From positions 1 through 6,561 of the forward strand of contig CALDIB010000066.1 in NCBI GenBank assembly GCA_937902125.1: a stretch of 6,561 nt of DNA, in the 5' to 3' direction. The translations under genes were made by a program, and so were the position numbers. Shown one piece after another: positions 1-5,527 of the stretch; the first letter of the stretch is position 1, and every line of letters starts with the position of its first letter. The DNA is from an uncultured Treponema sp. Lineage in GTDB: Bacteria; Spirochaetota; Spirochaetia; Treponematales; Treponemataceae. The notes below the pieces were generated by a model. That model did not search any database. It was not told the origin of the DNA and saw only the letters and a list, made by a program, of their open reading frames with translations.

Positions 1-143
1 GCAACCACAAGGTTTATGTGCGACAGCGAATCCCAGTCCTCGATTGTCTCCGCGCTCGTGCTTTCCGTTACCGAAATGTCTACGTCATCGAACACATCGC
101 GGAACACCTCGTTCAGTTTCTCAAAAATCTCTTCTCTACTCAT
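1..143 (-). CDS. Acyl carrier protein, N-terminal part (cut by window edge)
   Basis: Read on the minus strand, the first 47 codons start MSREEIFEKLNEVFRDVF and reach DSLSHINLVV, where the window ends. The D38-S39-L40 triplet in an amphipathic acidic protein is the phosphopantetheine attachment motif of acyl carrier proteins, with Ser39 the modified residue. The acidic helix 1 and the ESTSAETIEDWDSLSH stretch fit the PP-binding family. An AGGAG ribosome-binding site lies at 150-154, six bases before the ATG, which fixes the start. The gene follows the FkbH-like gene on the same strand after a 110-bp spacer, and FkbH proteins commonly act on a partner ACP, so I infer that this is the carrier for that enzyme. 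A complete ACP of this type would be about 75-80 residues, so roughly 30 are missing. Family assignment is firm. The pathway is not visible. Confidence 0.88.
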   Translation of the reverse strand, partial: MSREEIFEKLNEVFRDVFDDVDISVTESTSAETIEDWDSLSHINLVV

Positions 144-154
144 ATAAAACTCCT

Positions 155-253
155 ATATTTTTCATGGCAATCCCCGCTTTGCGGGTCGGGCTTTTCGCAC
201 TTTCGCTATCGCTTCATACCGCAAGCGGTACTGCTTCGCAGGCGCTACAATCC
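155..253. repeat. Palindrome-rich spacer between fkbH-like and acp genes
   Basis: The spacer is packed with short perfect dyads: CCCGC-TTT-GCGGG (173-185), TACCGC-AA-GCGGTA (217-230) and CTGC-TTC-GCAG (231-241), with GCG/CGC-rich text between them. Nothing in it looks coding, and no T-run follows any of the stems in either direction, so it does not look like a standard intrinsic terminator. It resembles the small iterated hairpin repeats that occur between genes in some treponemes. In a leftward fkbH-acp transcript it would form a run of small hairpins that could attenuate, process or stabilise the mRNA. That role is inference. Confidence 0.55.
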
Positions 254-2059
254 CTATTGCGCTTCTATCACATGATTTCTATTTTCATAATCCCCGATTT
301 CCCTCTCCCAAGTCGTGTTGCCGTCATCGTCCTCAGCCGTCTTTTTAAATCCGAACTGCGCATAAAAATCTTTGACCATTTTGTTTTTCGCCGTGGGGTA
401 GTAATAGCCGCGGAGCTTCGCAATGCCGCGCGCCTTGCACTCAGCGACAAGACTATCCATCATCGCAAATTCCATATCGCGCTTTAGGACGCGACAGCTC
501 ATCAGCCACAGGTCGATGTGAAAAAGCGATTTGTCCGCCTCGTCCGTGTGCCCGAACACGACCGACACTACGCCGTTGTCGCCGAACTTGTCCGCGAGCT
601 TCCCGTAGAGCGTGATATAGTTTCCGTCCGCCGCTATGCGCTCAATGTCGCCTTGTGTACAGCGGAGCGTCGTCAAATTGAACTGATTTGATTTGTTCGT
701 CAGTTGCGCGATTCGGCTCATATAAAGCGGCGCAAAAGGCATAATCTCCGCTTTCATTTCAAGCGAACGCAAATAGTCGCCGTAATCCGTAAAACTCGCC
801 TCCTGCTTGGCGCGCTCGGCGTTCGCCTTGTACATCTCGTTGCGACTCAAATCGTCGGAAGAAAATTGCGTCACCTCAAAAAATCCGCTCCGGTCAAGAA
901 TGTTGATGTAGCGTTCGGGTGCGGTCATTTCAGGAACCGCCGCGCCCTGCACGGAAGAGCGCACAATCTCGCGCTCGGCGGGGTTGTCGTCGATAAAGAC
1001 CATCGCGTCAGAACCGATGTTCAGTTCTTTTGCCGTCGCCGCGAGGTTCCTGTCCTTCGGCTCCCAATTCGCCTTTATCACGATAAAATCATCGGGGCGA
1101 AGAACGCTGTCGGGACGGTTCAGGCCCGCAAGCGCGTTCTCCTCGTCGTTTTTGCTGTTCACCGTCAAAAGAACGCCCAAATCCTTGTGCGCTTTTAGGT
1201 AGCCCTGAAATTCACTGTAGAGCTGCCCGACGCTCGTCTCCTGCCCGATTTCGATGTTCTCCGCGCCGTCGTCGCCCACGATTCCGCCCCAGAGCGTGTT
1301 GTCCAGGTCGCAGGCAATCGCCTTTTTGTTCTTGCCGTAGAGCGATTTGATGATGTTGGCAAGGTTGAACGCAAACTCCGGGATAGCGTCCACGCAAAGC
1401 GCGTATTTGTACATGTGCCAGTAGAACGGATCAGCCCATTTTTGCAGACCGTAGCAGCTAGCCATATAATTGATGTCATTTATATAGAAGTTTTCGTGGT
1501 TTTGCGCATATTCGTAGAACTTCTGGTTCAGCCGAGAGACAAAATTGCTCTTTCCGCGAAAATCCCATGTGTCGCGGTTTCCGAGCAAGCGGTAAAACGG
1601 GCTCTCAAAGTTGTTCTGGATAATCGGGCATTTGTATACTTCCGCCGCTTTCTGCCACATCGCCTCAAAGTGCGAAAATTGATTTGAAAGAAGTGCGTCC
1701 ACATCTTCGCGGCTGCCGCGCGCCGTGGGGAACGCCGTGATATTGCGCGTACTCGTGTGGATAAAAATCACATCAGGCTTGAACCCCGCGAGTTCCGCGC
1801 TGTCAAACATCACATCGTTCCAATACTGCGCATATTCGCTTTCGTAGAATTCCGTCTTGATTCCGTAATTCAAAAGGAACAGCTCCAACATCTCCACGAT
1901 GTCGTGCGTGGTCGAGCCGCCGAGAATCGCAATCCGCTTTTCAAGAATTTTTTCGTCTGCCGTTTCGCGAGATTCAAGTTCCGAGAGGAGCGCGCGTTTT
2001 ATGGCTTTTCGCTTTTTAAGCAGATATGAGCTGTCAAATGGATATGTTAAGTCTAACAA
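254..2059 (-). CDS. FkbH-like HAD-IIIC family protein with C-terminal acyltransferase-like domain
   Basis: This 601-residue protein has the usual FkbH layout and length. An N-terminal YPFDSSYLLKKRKAIKRALL segment leads into an SGNH-like domain (GGSTT at 47-51, with FIHTSTRNI near 99-107). The HAD core follows: motif I D251-L-D253-N-T-L-W-G-G, motif II LTVNSKND (298-305) and motif IV FIDDNPAER (355-363). The C-terminal part is GNAT-like (LTNKSNQFNLTT 453-464, DNGVVSVV 494-501, FYAQFGF 565-571). Known family members transfer a phosphoglycerate-derived group to an ACP and dephosphorylate it, or act in glycan and polyketide-like pathways. The adjacent ACP gene supports a carrier-loading role. The start is a TTG directly preceded by an in-frame TAA (2060-2062), so it cannot lie further upstream, and the conserved YPFD motif begins at residue 6. 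The ribosome-binding site is poor (GGGCGGC at 2065-2071). Both HAD aspartates are present, so the enzyme looks active. The exact product is unknown. Confidence 0.9.
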   Translation of the reverse strand: MLDLTYPFDSSYLLKKRKAIKRALLSELESRETADEKILEKRIAILGGSTTHDIVEMLELFLLNYGIKTEFYESEYAQYWNDVMFDSAELAGFKPDVIFIHTSTRNITAFPTARGSREDVDALLSNQFSHFEAMWQKAAEVYKCPIIQNNFESPFYRLLGNRDTWDFRGKSNFVSRLNQKFYEYAQNHENFYINDINYMASCYGLQKWADPFYWHMYKYALCVDAIPEFAFNLANIIKSLYGKNKKAIACDLDNTLWGGIVGDDGAENIEIGQETSVGQLYSEFQGYLKAHKDLGVLLTVNSKNDEENALAGLNRPDSVLRPDDFIVIKANWEPKDRNLAATAKELNIGSDAMVFIDDNPAEREIVRSSVQGAAVPEMTAPERYINILDRSGFFEVTQFSSDDLSRNEMYKANAERAKQEASFTDYGDYLRSLEMKAEIMPFAPLYMSRIAQLTNKSNQFNLTTLRCTQGDIERIAADGNYITLYGKLADKFGDNGVVSVVFGHTDEADKSLFHIDLWLMSCRVLKRDMEFAMMDSLVAECKARGIAKLRGYYYPTAKNKMVKDFYAQFGFKKTAEDDDGNTTWEREIGDYENRNHVIEAQ

Positions 2060-2078
2060 TTATTGCCGCCCATGATAC

Positions 2079-2107
2079 TTATTTGTAACAACATCTTTCT
2101 TTATAAT
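2079..2107 (+). promoter_or_regulatory. Probable promoter for the XRE gene, weak -35
   Basis: A perfect TATAAT lies at 2102-2107, with initiation predicted near 2114 and a leader of about 50 nt. At 17-bp spacing the -35 position reads TTATTT (2079-2084), a poor match. TTGTAA (2083-2088) is better but only 13 bp away. The -10 overlaps the minus-strand -10 by five bases, so the two promoters compete for one site. A weak -35 covered by an operator half-site is what an activated or repressible promoter would look like. That reading is inference. Confidence 0.5.
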
Positions 2108-2119
2108 ACTTACAAATAA
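2079..2119. promoter_or_regulatory. Perfect 10-bp inverted repeat, candidate operator in the divergent promoter
   Basis: TTATTTGTAA (2079-2088) and TTACAAATAA (2110-2119) are exact reverse complements 21 bp apart. Each half also has its own TTA-N4-TAA dyad. Centre-to-centre distance is 31 bp, about three helical turns, so two bound dimers would lie on the same DNA face. The overlapping -10 elements lie in the loop. The XRE protein encoded immediately to the right is the natural candidate ligand. Confidence 0.6.
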
Positions 2120-2131
2120 CATAAATTTCAA
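2103..2131 (-). promoter_or_regulatory. Sigma70-type promoter for the fkbH-like gene
   Basis: On the minus strand TTGAAA (plus 2126-2131) and TATTAT (plus 2103-2108) are separated by exactly 17 bp, each one mismatch from consensus. Predicted initiation is near 2096, giving a leader of about 37 nt before the TTG start. The right half of the inverted repeat (2110-2119) sits inside the spacer between the -35 and -10 elements. Confidence 0.65.
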
Positions 2132-2164
2132 GAGCCGATGCGTAAATTTGAGTAGTATAAAAAA

Positions 2165-2488
2165 ATGGGCTACAAGGAAAACTTAAGGGCTGAATTATCA
2201 TTTAAGGGCATGACTGTAAAAGAATTGTCTGCAAAAACAAAAATCAGCAAAAGAACAATCGACAACTATTTGCGCGACAATCCCGCTTCCCCCACCGTGG
2301 AAAACGCCGTAAAAATCGCCCGGGCGCTTGATGTTTCCGTTGAATACCTTGTTACAGGCTCTGAAAAGCAAAGCCTTTCAAAAGAAAATGCGGACCTTAT
2401 TCGCCGTATAAATTCAGCCTTGCAAAAGCTGGACCGATACGATTTGATTTCGCTTTCCGCATTCATAGAACGCATGGCTAAAAAATGA
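2165..2488 (+). CDS. Small XRE-family helix-turn-helix transcriptional regulator
   Basis: This 107-residue protein consists of an N-terminal XRE/Cro-C1 domain (about residues 4-66) and a short C-terminal helix pair. The HTH reads MTVKELSAKTKISKRTIDNY (16-35), followed by the typical third to fifth helix text SPTVENAVKIARALDVSVEY and LVTG. The C-terminal part (NADLIRRINSALQKLDRYDL onward) has no recognisable enzymatic or ligand-binding domain and may mediate dimerisation. The MGYKENLRAELSF start is one I associate with a large set of Treponema regulators, which supports the ATG chosen. There is no clear Shine-Dalgarno sequence before it, only an A-rich stretch. It is divergent from the fkbH-like gene and its promoter carries a perfect inverted repeat, so autoregulation and control of fkbH-acp are plausible but unproven. 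Confidence 0.85.
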   Translation: MGYKENLRAELSFKGMTVKELSAKTKISKRTIDNYLRDNPASPTVENAVKIARALDVSVEYLVTGSEKQSLSKENADLIRRINSALQKLDRYDLISLSAFIERMAKK

Positions 2489-2495
2489 ACCGCCG

Positions 2496-2544
2496 GGCAT
2501 TTTGCCGCTCATAACGACACGATAAAAGTCGCCGCGAAAATGCC
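2496..2544. repeat. Inverted repeat downstream of the XRE gene
   Basis: GGCATTTT (2496-2503) pairs with AAAATGCC (2537-2544) around a 33-nt loop that holds repeat copy A. The stretch after it (TTGATTTTTCT) is only partly T-rich, so this is at best a weak terminator for the XRE transcript. No better terminator is visible in 2489-2620. Confidence 0.35.
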
Positions 2545-2604
2545 GCCGCGTTGATTTTTCTATCCTTGTTATGTTTTCTTGATATTTGCCGCCCATAACG
2601 ACAC
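2501..2604. repeat. 20-bp direct repeat pair, with a third partial copy at 2063-2073
   Basis: TTTGCCGCTCATAACGACAC (2501-2520) recurs at 2585-2604 with one mismatch (CTC to CCC), 84 bp away. The first 11 bases, TTGCCGCCCAT, also occur at 2063-2073 just ahead of the minus-strand fkbH start. A related ATAATGATACGAC overlaps the rubrerythrin -10. These lie only between genes. Function unknown: binding site or a decayed small repeat. Confidence 0.6.
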
Positions 2605-2620
2605 ATTTTGCGTCGCGCTC

Positions 2621-2649
2621 TTGTTTTCCTGAAAATTCTCGTCTATAAT
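2621..2649 (+). promoter_or_regulatory. Promoter for rubrerythrin, with partial PerR-like box
   Basis: TTGTTT (2621-2626), a 17-bp spacer and a perfect TATAAT (2644-2649) predict initiation near 2656 and a leader of about 33 nt. The ribosome-binding site AGGAG (2678-2682) is six bases before the ATG. TATAATGAT at 2644-2652 equals nine central bases of the PerR consensus TTATAATNATTATAA, but the right half of the box is not kept, so peroxide control is only a suggestion. Confidence 0.65.
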
Positions 2650-2688
2650 GATACGACAACTTACAATCATTTTTTATAGGAGAAGAAC

Positions 2689-3249
2689 ATGAGCAAGTAC
2701 GCTGGAACCCAAACTGAAAAAAATTTGTTGGCTGCCTTTGCCGGAGAATCCCAGGCTAGAAACAAGTATGTCTATTTTTCGCAAGTGGCGCAAAAAGAAG
2801 GCCATGACAAGATAGCCAAGATTTTTGAAAAGACCGCCGGAAACGAAGAGCAGCACGCCAAGATGTGGCTCAAGGAATTGGAAGGAATCAACGACACGAC
2901 TTCAAACTTAAAGGCCGCCGCCGACGGAGAAAACTTTGAATGGACGGACATGTATGAAGGCTTTGCAAAAACCGCCGAAGCGGAAGGCTTTGCCGAACTT
3001 GCCGCCAAATTCCGCGCCGTCGCCCAGATTGAAAAGCGCCACGAAGAGCGCTACCGCTCCCTTCTTAAAGACGAAGACACTTCCGAGCAAATCAAAAAAA
3101 GCTCCGTAAAGGTTTGGGAATGCCTCAAGTGCGGCCACATCGTCGTCGGCCCCGCCGCCCCCGACTACTGCGAAACTTGCGGCGAATACAACCAGTATTT
3201 TGAAGTCCGCGAGGACAACTACGACCTCATTATGACTTGGGGAAGGTAA
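2689..3249 (+). CDS. rbr: Rubrerythrin (di-iron peroxidase with C-terminal rubredoxin domain)
   Basis: The 186-residue protein matches full-length rubrerythrin. The N-terminal four-helix domain carries the di-iron motifs: FAGESQAR with E20, E53-E-Q-H56, FE84WTD87MY and IE115KRH118EERY. The C-terminal rubredoxin domain has C145-L-K-C148-G-H and C161-E-T-C164-G, giving the four cysteines of an Fe(SCys)4 centre. The protein reduces hydrogen peroxide to water in the cytoplasm of anaerobes using electrons from a reduced rubredoxin or NADH-linked partner, which is not in this window. D87 aligns with the glutamate that moves between irons in the Desulfovibrio enzyme. I believe Asp is common there in other rubrerythrins, so this need not impair function. 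The start is well supported by AGGAG six bases upstream. It is a monocistronic unit, ended by a hairpin directly after the TAA. Confidence 0.96.
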   Translation: MSKYAGTQTEKNLLAAFAGESQARNKYVYFSQVAQKEGHDKIAKIFEKTAGNEEQHAKMWLKELEGINDTTSNLKAAADGENFEWTDMYEGFAKTAEAEGFAELAAKFRAVAQIEKRHEERYRSLLKDEDTSEQIKKSSVKVWECLKCGHIVVGPAAPDYCETCGEYNQYFEVREDNYDLIMTWGR

Positions 3250-3295
3250 GGGCGGTCAAGGCACGCATGCGCTTAAAGCCTTGACTCGCCCATTT
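3250..3295 (+). terminator. Intrinsic terminator after rubrerythrin
   Basis: GGGCGGTCAAGGC (3250-3262) pairs with GCCTTGACTCGCCC (3278-3291), leaving one bulged base, 13 bp in all, and is followed by ATTTTG. It begins one base after the stop codon. The T-run is short, so termination may be partial. The right arm and part of the loop belong to the repeat that starts at 3264. Confidence 0.65.
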
Positions 3296-3387
3296 TGCGG
3301 GTGTGTGGCGAGCATACACCCGCAATAAGGCCAGACAATTCGCGCATGCGCTTAAAGCCTTGACTCGCCCGTTTTGCGGGTGTGTGG
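3264..3387. repeat. Two 45-bp direct repeats, 79 bp apart, between rbr and xylB
   Basis: Positions 3264-3308 and 3343-3387 are identical except for one base (A3292 versus G3371). Each begins with the palindrome CGCATGCG (extended to GCGCATGCGC at 3342-3351), continues CTTAAAGCCTTGACTCGCCC, and ends with the left arm GCGGGTGTGT of a hairpin whose right arm lies in less conserved flanking DNA. The spacing and near identity suggest a recent tandem copying of an intergenic element. No coding sense is seen. Confidence 0.85.
3297..3323. repeat. Hairpin in repeat copy 1
   Basis: GCGGGTGTGTG (3297-3307) pairs with CATACACCCGC (3313-3323) around the five-base loop GCGAG. There are eleven pairs, one of them a G-U wobble if transcribed rightward. 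No T-run follows. Confidence 0.65.
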
Positions 3388-3407
3388 GCAAAAAACGCGC
3401 CCGCAAA
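3373..3407. repeat. Hairpin in repeat copy 2
   Basis: TTTGCGGGTGTGT (3373-3385) pairs with ACGCGCCCGCAAA (3395-3407), thirteen pairs with two G-U wobbles, around a nine-base loop. The right arm differs in sequence from that of copy 1 yet still pairs with the same left arm. Confidence 0.65.
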
Positions 3408-3413
3408 TTTCCC

Positions 3414-3442
3414 TTGACAAAAAACTTATTCGAGCGTATATT
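3414..3442 (+). promoter_or_regulatory. Strong sigma70-type promoter for xylB
   Basis: A perfect TTGACA (3414-3419), a 17-bp spacer and TATATT (3437-3442) predict initiation near 3449. The -35 begins six bases after the second repeat hairpin. A GGAGG ribosome-binding site (3471-3475) stands six bases from the ATG. Confidence 0.85.
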
Positions 3443-3452
3443 ATTGTATAAC

Positions 3453-3466
3453 CGTGCACGAGCACG
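3453..3466. promoter_or_regulatory. Dyad just after the xylB start site, possible operator
   Basis: CGTGC (3453-3457) and GCACG (3462-3466) flank ACGA, and CGTGCACG (3453-3460) is itself palindromic. It lies about 4-17 bases into the transcript, a usual place for a sugar-responsive repressor to block transcription. The regulator is not in the window. Confidence 0.4.
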
Positions 3467-3481
3467 ATACGGAGGCTGAAT

Positions 3482-4969
3482 ATGAAATGCGTCGCTGGCG
3501 TTGATTTGGGAACACAGAGCATGAAGGTTGTTCTCTACGACTATGAAAGCAAGAAAATTGTGGAAAGCGGCTCTTGTCCCATGGACTTGATTTCCAAGGA
3601 CGACGGAACTCGCGAGCAGACAACGGAAATGTACGAAAAAGGCCTGGACGTTTGCTTCTCCAAATTGAGCGGGGAAGGAAAGGCTTCCATCCAGGCAATC
3701 GGAGTTTCCGGCCAGCAGCACGGCTTTGTTCCGCTTGACGCTGACGGAAAGGCTCTTTACAACATCAAGCTTTGGAACGACACTTCCACCGCGGAAGAAT
3801 GCAAGGTTCTTACAGACGCTCTTGGTGGAAAAAAAAAGGTTGTCGAGGCCGTCCAAAATTTCATGCTTCCCGGCTTTACCGCGCCAAAAATTTTCTGGCT
3901 CAAGCGCCACAAGCCGGACGCCTTTGCAAAGCTTAAATACATCATGCTTCCCCACGATTACTTGAATTATGTCTTCACCAAAAATTATGTCATGGAGTCC
4001 GGCGACGCTTCGGGAACGGCGCTTTTTGACAGCGTCAACCGCAAGTGGTCAAAAACCGTTTGCGACGCGGTTGACCCTTCTTTGCTTGAAAAGCTTCCTA
4101 AAATCATAGCTGACGACGAAGCTTGCGGGGCTGTCACCGAAGAGGCCGCCAAGCGCTTTGGAATTCCGGCCGGCATTCCGGTTTCGGCCGGCGGCGGCGA
4201 CAACATGATGAGCGCCATCGGAACGGGCTGCGTCAAAGGCGGAACTTTGACAATGTCCATGGGAACAAGCGGAACCCTTTACGGCTTTTCCGACAAGTCG
4301 GTCGCCGATCCGGAAAACGGAATCTCTGGATTCGCCTCTTCCACCAACGGCTACCTTCCCCTTTTGTGCACAATGAACTGCACTGTGGCCTCGGAGGAAA
4401 TCCGAGCGCTCTTCAATCTTGACGTAAAGGAATTTGATGGCGAGGCGCAAAAGGCCAAGCCCGGCTCGGACGGCGTTTTCGTGCTTCCGTTTTTTAACGG
4501 CGAGCGCACGCCAAACCTTCCGCATGGCCGCGCCTCAATCACAGGACTTACGGTTGCCAACTGCTCCCGCGCCAACATCGCGCGCGCCGCTTTGGAAAGC
4601 GCGGTATTCTCGATGCGCGGCGGCTTGGAAGCCTTTAGAAAGCGCGGCTTTACCCCCAAAGAGCTGCGTCTTACCGGCGGCGGCGCCAAAAGCCCAATAT
4701 GGAGACAAATTGTGGCCGACATTTTGAATCTGCCGGTCAAGGTTCCCACTTCCAGCGAAGCCGCCGCTTTTGGCGCGGCCTTGCAGGCGCTTTGGTGCTT
4801 GGAAAAATCCGCTGGCAAAAACGTTTCGATGGAAGCGCTCGCCGACAGCCATGTTCAGTTGGACGAGTCAAAGACGACCAACCCAATCGCGGAAAACGTC
4901 AAGGCTTACGACGCGGTTTTTGTGGAATACAACAAAATTTTGAGCCAAGTTTCGCCCCTTTACGTTTAA
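3482..4969 (+). CDS. xylB: Xylulokinase, FGGY carbohydrate kinase family
   Basis: The 495-residue protein has the usual xylulokinase length and every FGGY landmark in order: N-terminal phosphate loop GVDLGTQSMK (6-15), substrate-side SGQQHG (76-81), LWND (97-100), PHDYLNY (157-163), SGDASGT (173-179), catalytic base region AGGGDN with D240, MSMGTSGT (258-265), NGERTPNLPHGR (339-350), and the adenosine motif LTGGGAKSPIWRQ (397-409). It phosphorylates D-xylulose with ATP, feeding xylose into the pentose phosphate pathway. QQHG and the GGGDN aspartate favour xylulose over glycerol or ribulose as substrate, though related sugars cannot be excluded. It is transcribed alone, with its own promoter and terminator, and no xylose isomerase or transporter is in view. 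A run of nine A residues (3829-3837), coding GKKK at 115-118, is the only slippage-prone tract. Confidence 0.93.
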   Translation: MKCVAGVDLGTQSMKVVLYDYESKKIVESGSCPMDLISKDDGTREQTTEMYEKGLDVCFSKLSGEGKASIQAIGVSGQQHGFVPLDADGKALYNIKLWNDTSTAEECKVLTDALGGKKKVVEAVQNFMLPGFTAPKIFWLKRHKPDAFAKLKYIMLPHDYLNYVFTKNYVMESGDASGTALFDSVNRKWSKTVCDAVDPSLLEKLPKIIADDEACGAVTEEAAKRFGIPAGIPVSAGGGDNMMSAIGTGCVKGGTLTMSMGTSGTLYGFSDKSVADPENGISGFASSTNGYLPLLCTMNCTVASEEIRALFNLDVKEFDGEAQKAKPGSDGVFVLPFFNGERTPNLPHGRASITGLTVANCSRANIARAALESAVFSMRGGLEAFRKRGFTPKELRLTGGGAKSPIWRQIVADILNLPVKVPTSSEAAAFGAALQALWCLEKSAGKNVSMEALADSHVQLDESKTTNPIAENVKAYDAVFVEYNKILSQVSPLYV

Positions 4970-5008
4970 CAAGCCGCCCGCCATGTTTTGGCGCCGGCCC
5001 AACGCCCT

Positions 5009-5041
5009 AAAAAAACCGCCTTCAAAAAAGGCGGTTTTTTT
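5009..5041 (+). terminator. Intrinsic terminator after xylB
   Basis: ACCGCCTT (5015-5022) pairs with AAGGCGGT (5028-5035) around a five-base loop, and flanking runs of seven A and seven T extend the stem to 14 bp. The T-run gives a textbook rho-independent terminator about 40 bases after the stop codon. The A-run makes it symmetric, so it could also stop leftward transcription. Confidence 0.93.
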
Positions 5042-5044
5042 ATA

Positions 5045-5073
5045 TGGACAAAAATTCCGCGATAAAATATAAT
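5045..5073 (+). promoter_or_regulatory. Promoter for the receptor-like gene, giving a near-leaderless mRNA
   Basis: TGGACA (5045-5050), a 17-bp spacer and TATAAT (5068-5073) predict initiation near 5080, about four bases before the ATG at 5084. No ribosome-binding site precedes that ATG. The promoter starts only four bases after the xylB terminator T-run. Confidence 0.75.
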
Positions 5074-5083
5074 TTACGACGTT

Positions 5084-5425
5084 ATGAGCGATACCGTAAG
5101 AATAATTAGCGTTGTGATTCTTGTGGCGCTGGCTTTTTTTTGCTTTCAAGTTGGAATTTTTTTATGTTCCGGCCATAAAATAAGGGAAAACAGCCGCAGA
5201 ACCCTTGTCTTAATAGAAATCGTCACTGGCTTTTTGCTTGCTTTTGACGCTTTGGCCTATATTTTTAGAGGAAACCCCGGCGCGGTTGGATACTACATGG
5301 TTAGGACAAGCAATTTTTTAGTTTTTTTCCTTAACTATGCCGCAGCCTTTTGCTTTTACTCTTGCGAATTCATTAAATCTGATTTGCTGGATTTTAAGGG
5401 AACCTCTAAAAATTGCAATTTTTAG
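5084..5425 (+). CDS. N-terminal fragment of interrupted multi-TM membrane protein
   Basis: This 113-residue product has three predicted membrane segments (about residues 6-28, 41-62 and 70-95) separated by short loops, one with a basic HKIRENSRR stretch that would face the cytoplasm. Residues 1-104 are native. The last nine, KGTSKNCNF, are encoded by the inserted element, whose first hairpin supplies the TAG. The ATG is supported by the tightly placed promoter and the hydrophobic helix beginning at residue 6, but no ribosome-binding site is present, so it is probably translated from a leaderless message. On its own this fragment is unlikely to work. I do not recognise a named family. The helix pattern, with the downstream half, resembles N-terminal sensory modules of bacterial signalling proteins. 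Confidence 0.75.
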   Translation: MSDTVRIISVVILVALAFFCFQVGIFLCSGHKIRENSRRTLVLIEIVTGFLLAFDALAYIFRGNPGAVGYYMVRTSNFLVFFLNYAAAFCFYSCEFIKSDLLDFKGTSKNCNF

Positions 5426-5428
5426 AGG
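5403..5428. repeat. Element copy 1, hairpin 1
   Basis: CCTCTAAAAATTG (5403-5415) and CAATTTTTAGAGG (5416-5428) form a perfect 26-base palindrome. The left arm overlaps the terminal inverted repeat, and the TAG that ends the upstream fragment lies in the right arm. As RNA the tip must open to form a loop. Confidence 0.9.
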
Positions 5429-5446
5429 TAACTCTGAAAATGCGAT

Positions 5447-5479
5447 GTTCTAAGTCGTTGTATTTCAACGACTTAGAAC
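5447..5479. repeat. Element copy 1, hairpin 2
   Basis: GTTCTAAGTCGTTG (5447-5460) and CAACGACTTAGAAC (5466-5479) pair perfectly over 14 bp around a TATTT loop. This is the central structure of the element. The second copy is cut by the window edge just as this arm begins. Confidence 0.9.
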
Positions 5480-5484
5480 TCGAC

Positions 5485-5527
5485 GGCATCTCGAAAAAAT
5501 TATCTAAAACGAGTTTTTCGAGATGCC
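5485..5527. repeat. Element copy 1, hairpin 3
   Basis: GGCATCTCGAAAAA (5485-5498) and TTTTTCGAGATGCC (5514-5527) pair perfectly over 14 bp around a 15-base loop. The right arm overlaps the right terminal repeat, so the terminal repeats can pair either with each other or locally with hairpins 1 and 3. Confidence 0.9.

Noticed and set aside
160..262. Integron attC site
   Set aside because: Chromosomal integrons are known in some treponemes, so I looked for paired core sites of the GTTRRRY type bounding a long imperfect stem. The dyads here are separate and short, and no such cores are seen.
704..1198. Plus-strand 164-codon open frame opposite the fkbH-like gene
   Set aside because: It is antisense to a strongly conserved HAD protein, is rich in Arg, His and Val without a domain, and has no ribosome-binding site. 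It is a shadow of the minus-strand codon pattern.
2414..2659. Minus-strand 81-codon frame between the XRE and rubrerythrin genes
   Set aside because: It overlaps the end of the XRE gene and the rubrerythrin promoter. Its repeated VVM-G/S-GK text comes from the direct repeats. No family resemblance.
3264..3387. CRISPR array
   Set aside because: There are only two copies, the unit is 45 bp, each runs into a hairpin with diverged flanks, and no cas gene is present.
3829..3837. A9 tract in xylB as a phase-variation switch
   Set aside because: A-runs coding for lysine are common in this moderate-GC sequence, the reading frame is intact, and a metabolic kinase is an unlikely target for switching.
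3230..3955. Minus-strand 241-codon frame across the 45-bp repeats and xylB start
   Set aside because: Most of it is antisense to xylB, and its repeated HPQNGRVKALSA-like text is only the translated DNA repeats. No promoter or ribosome-binding site supports it.
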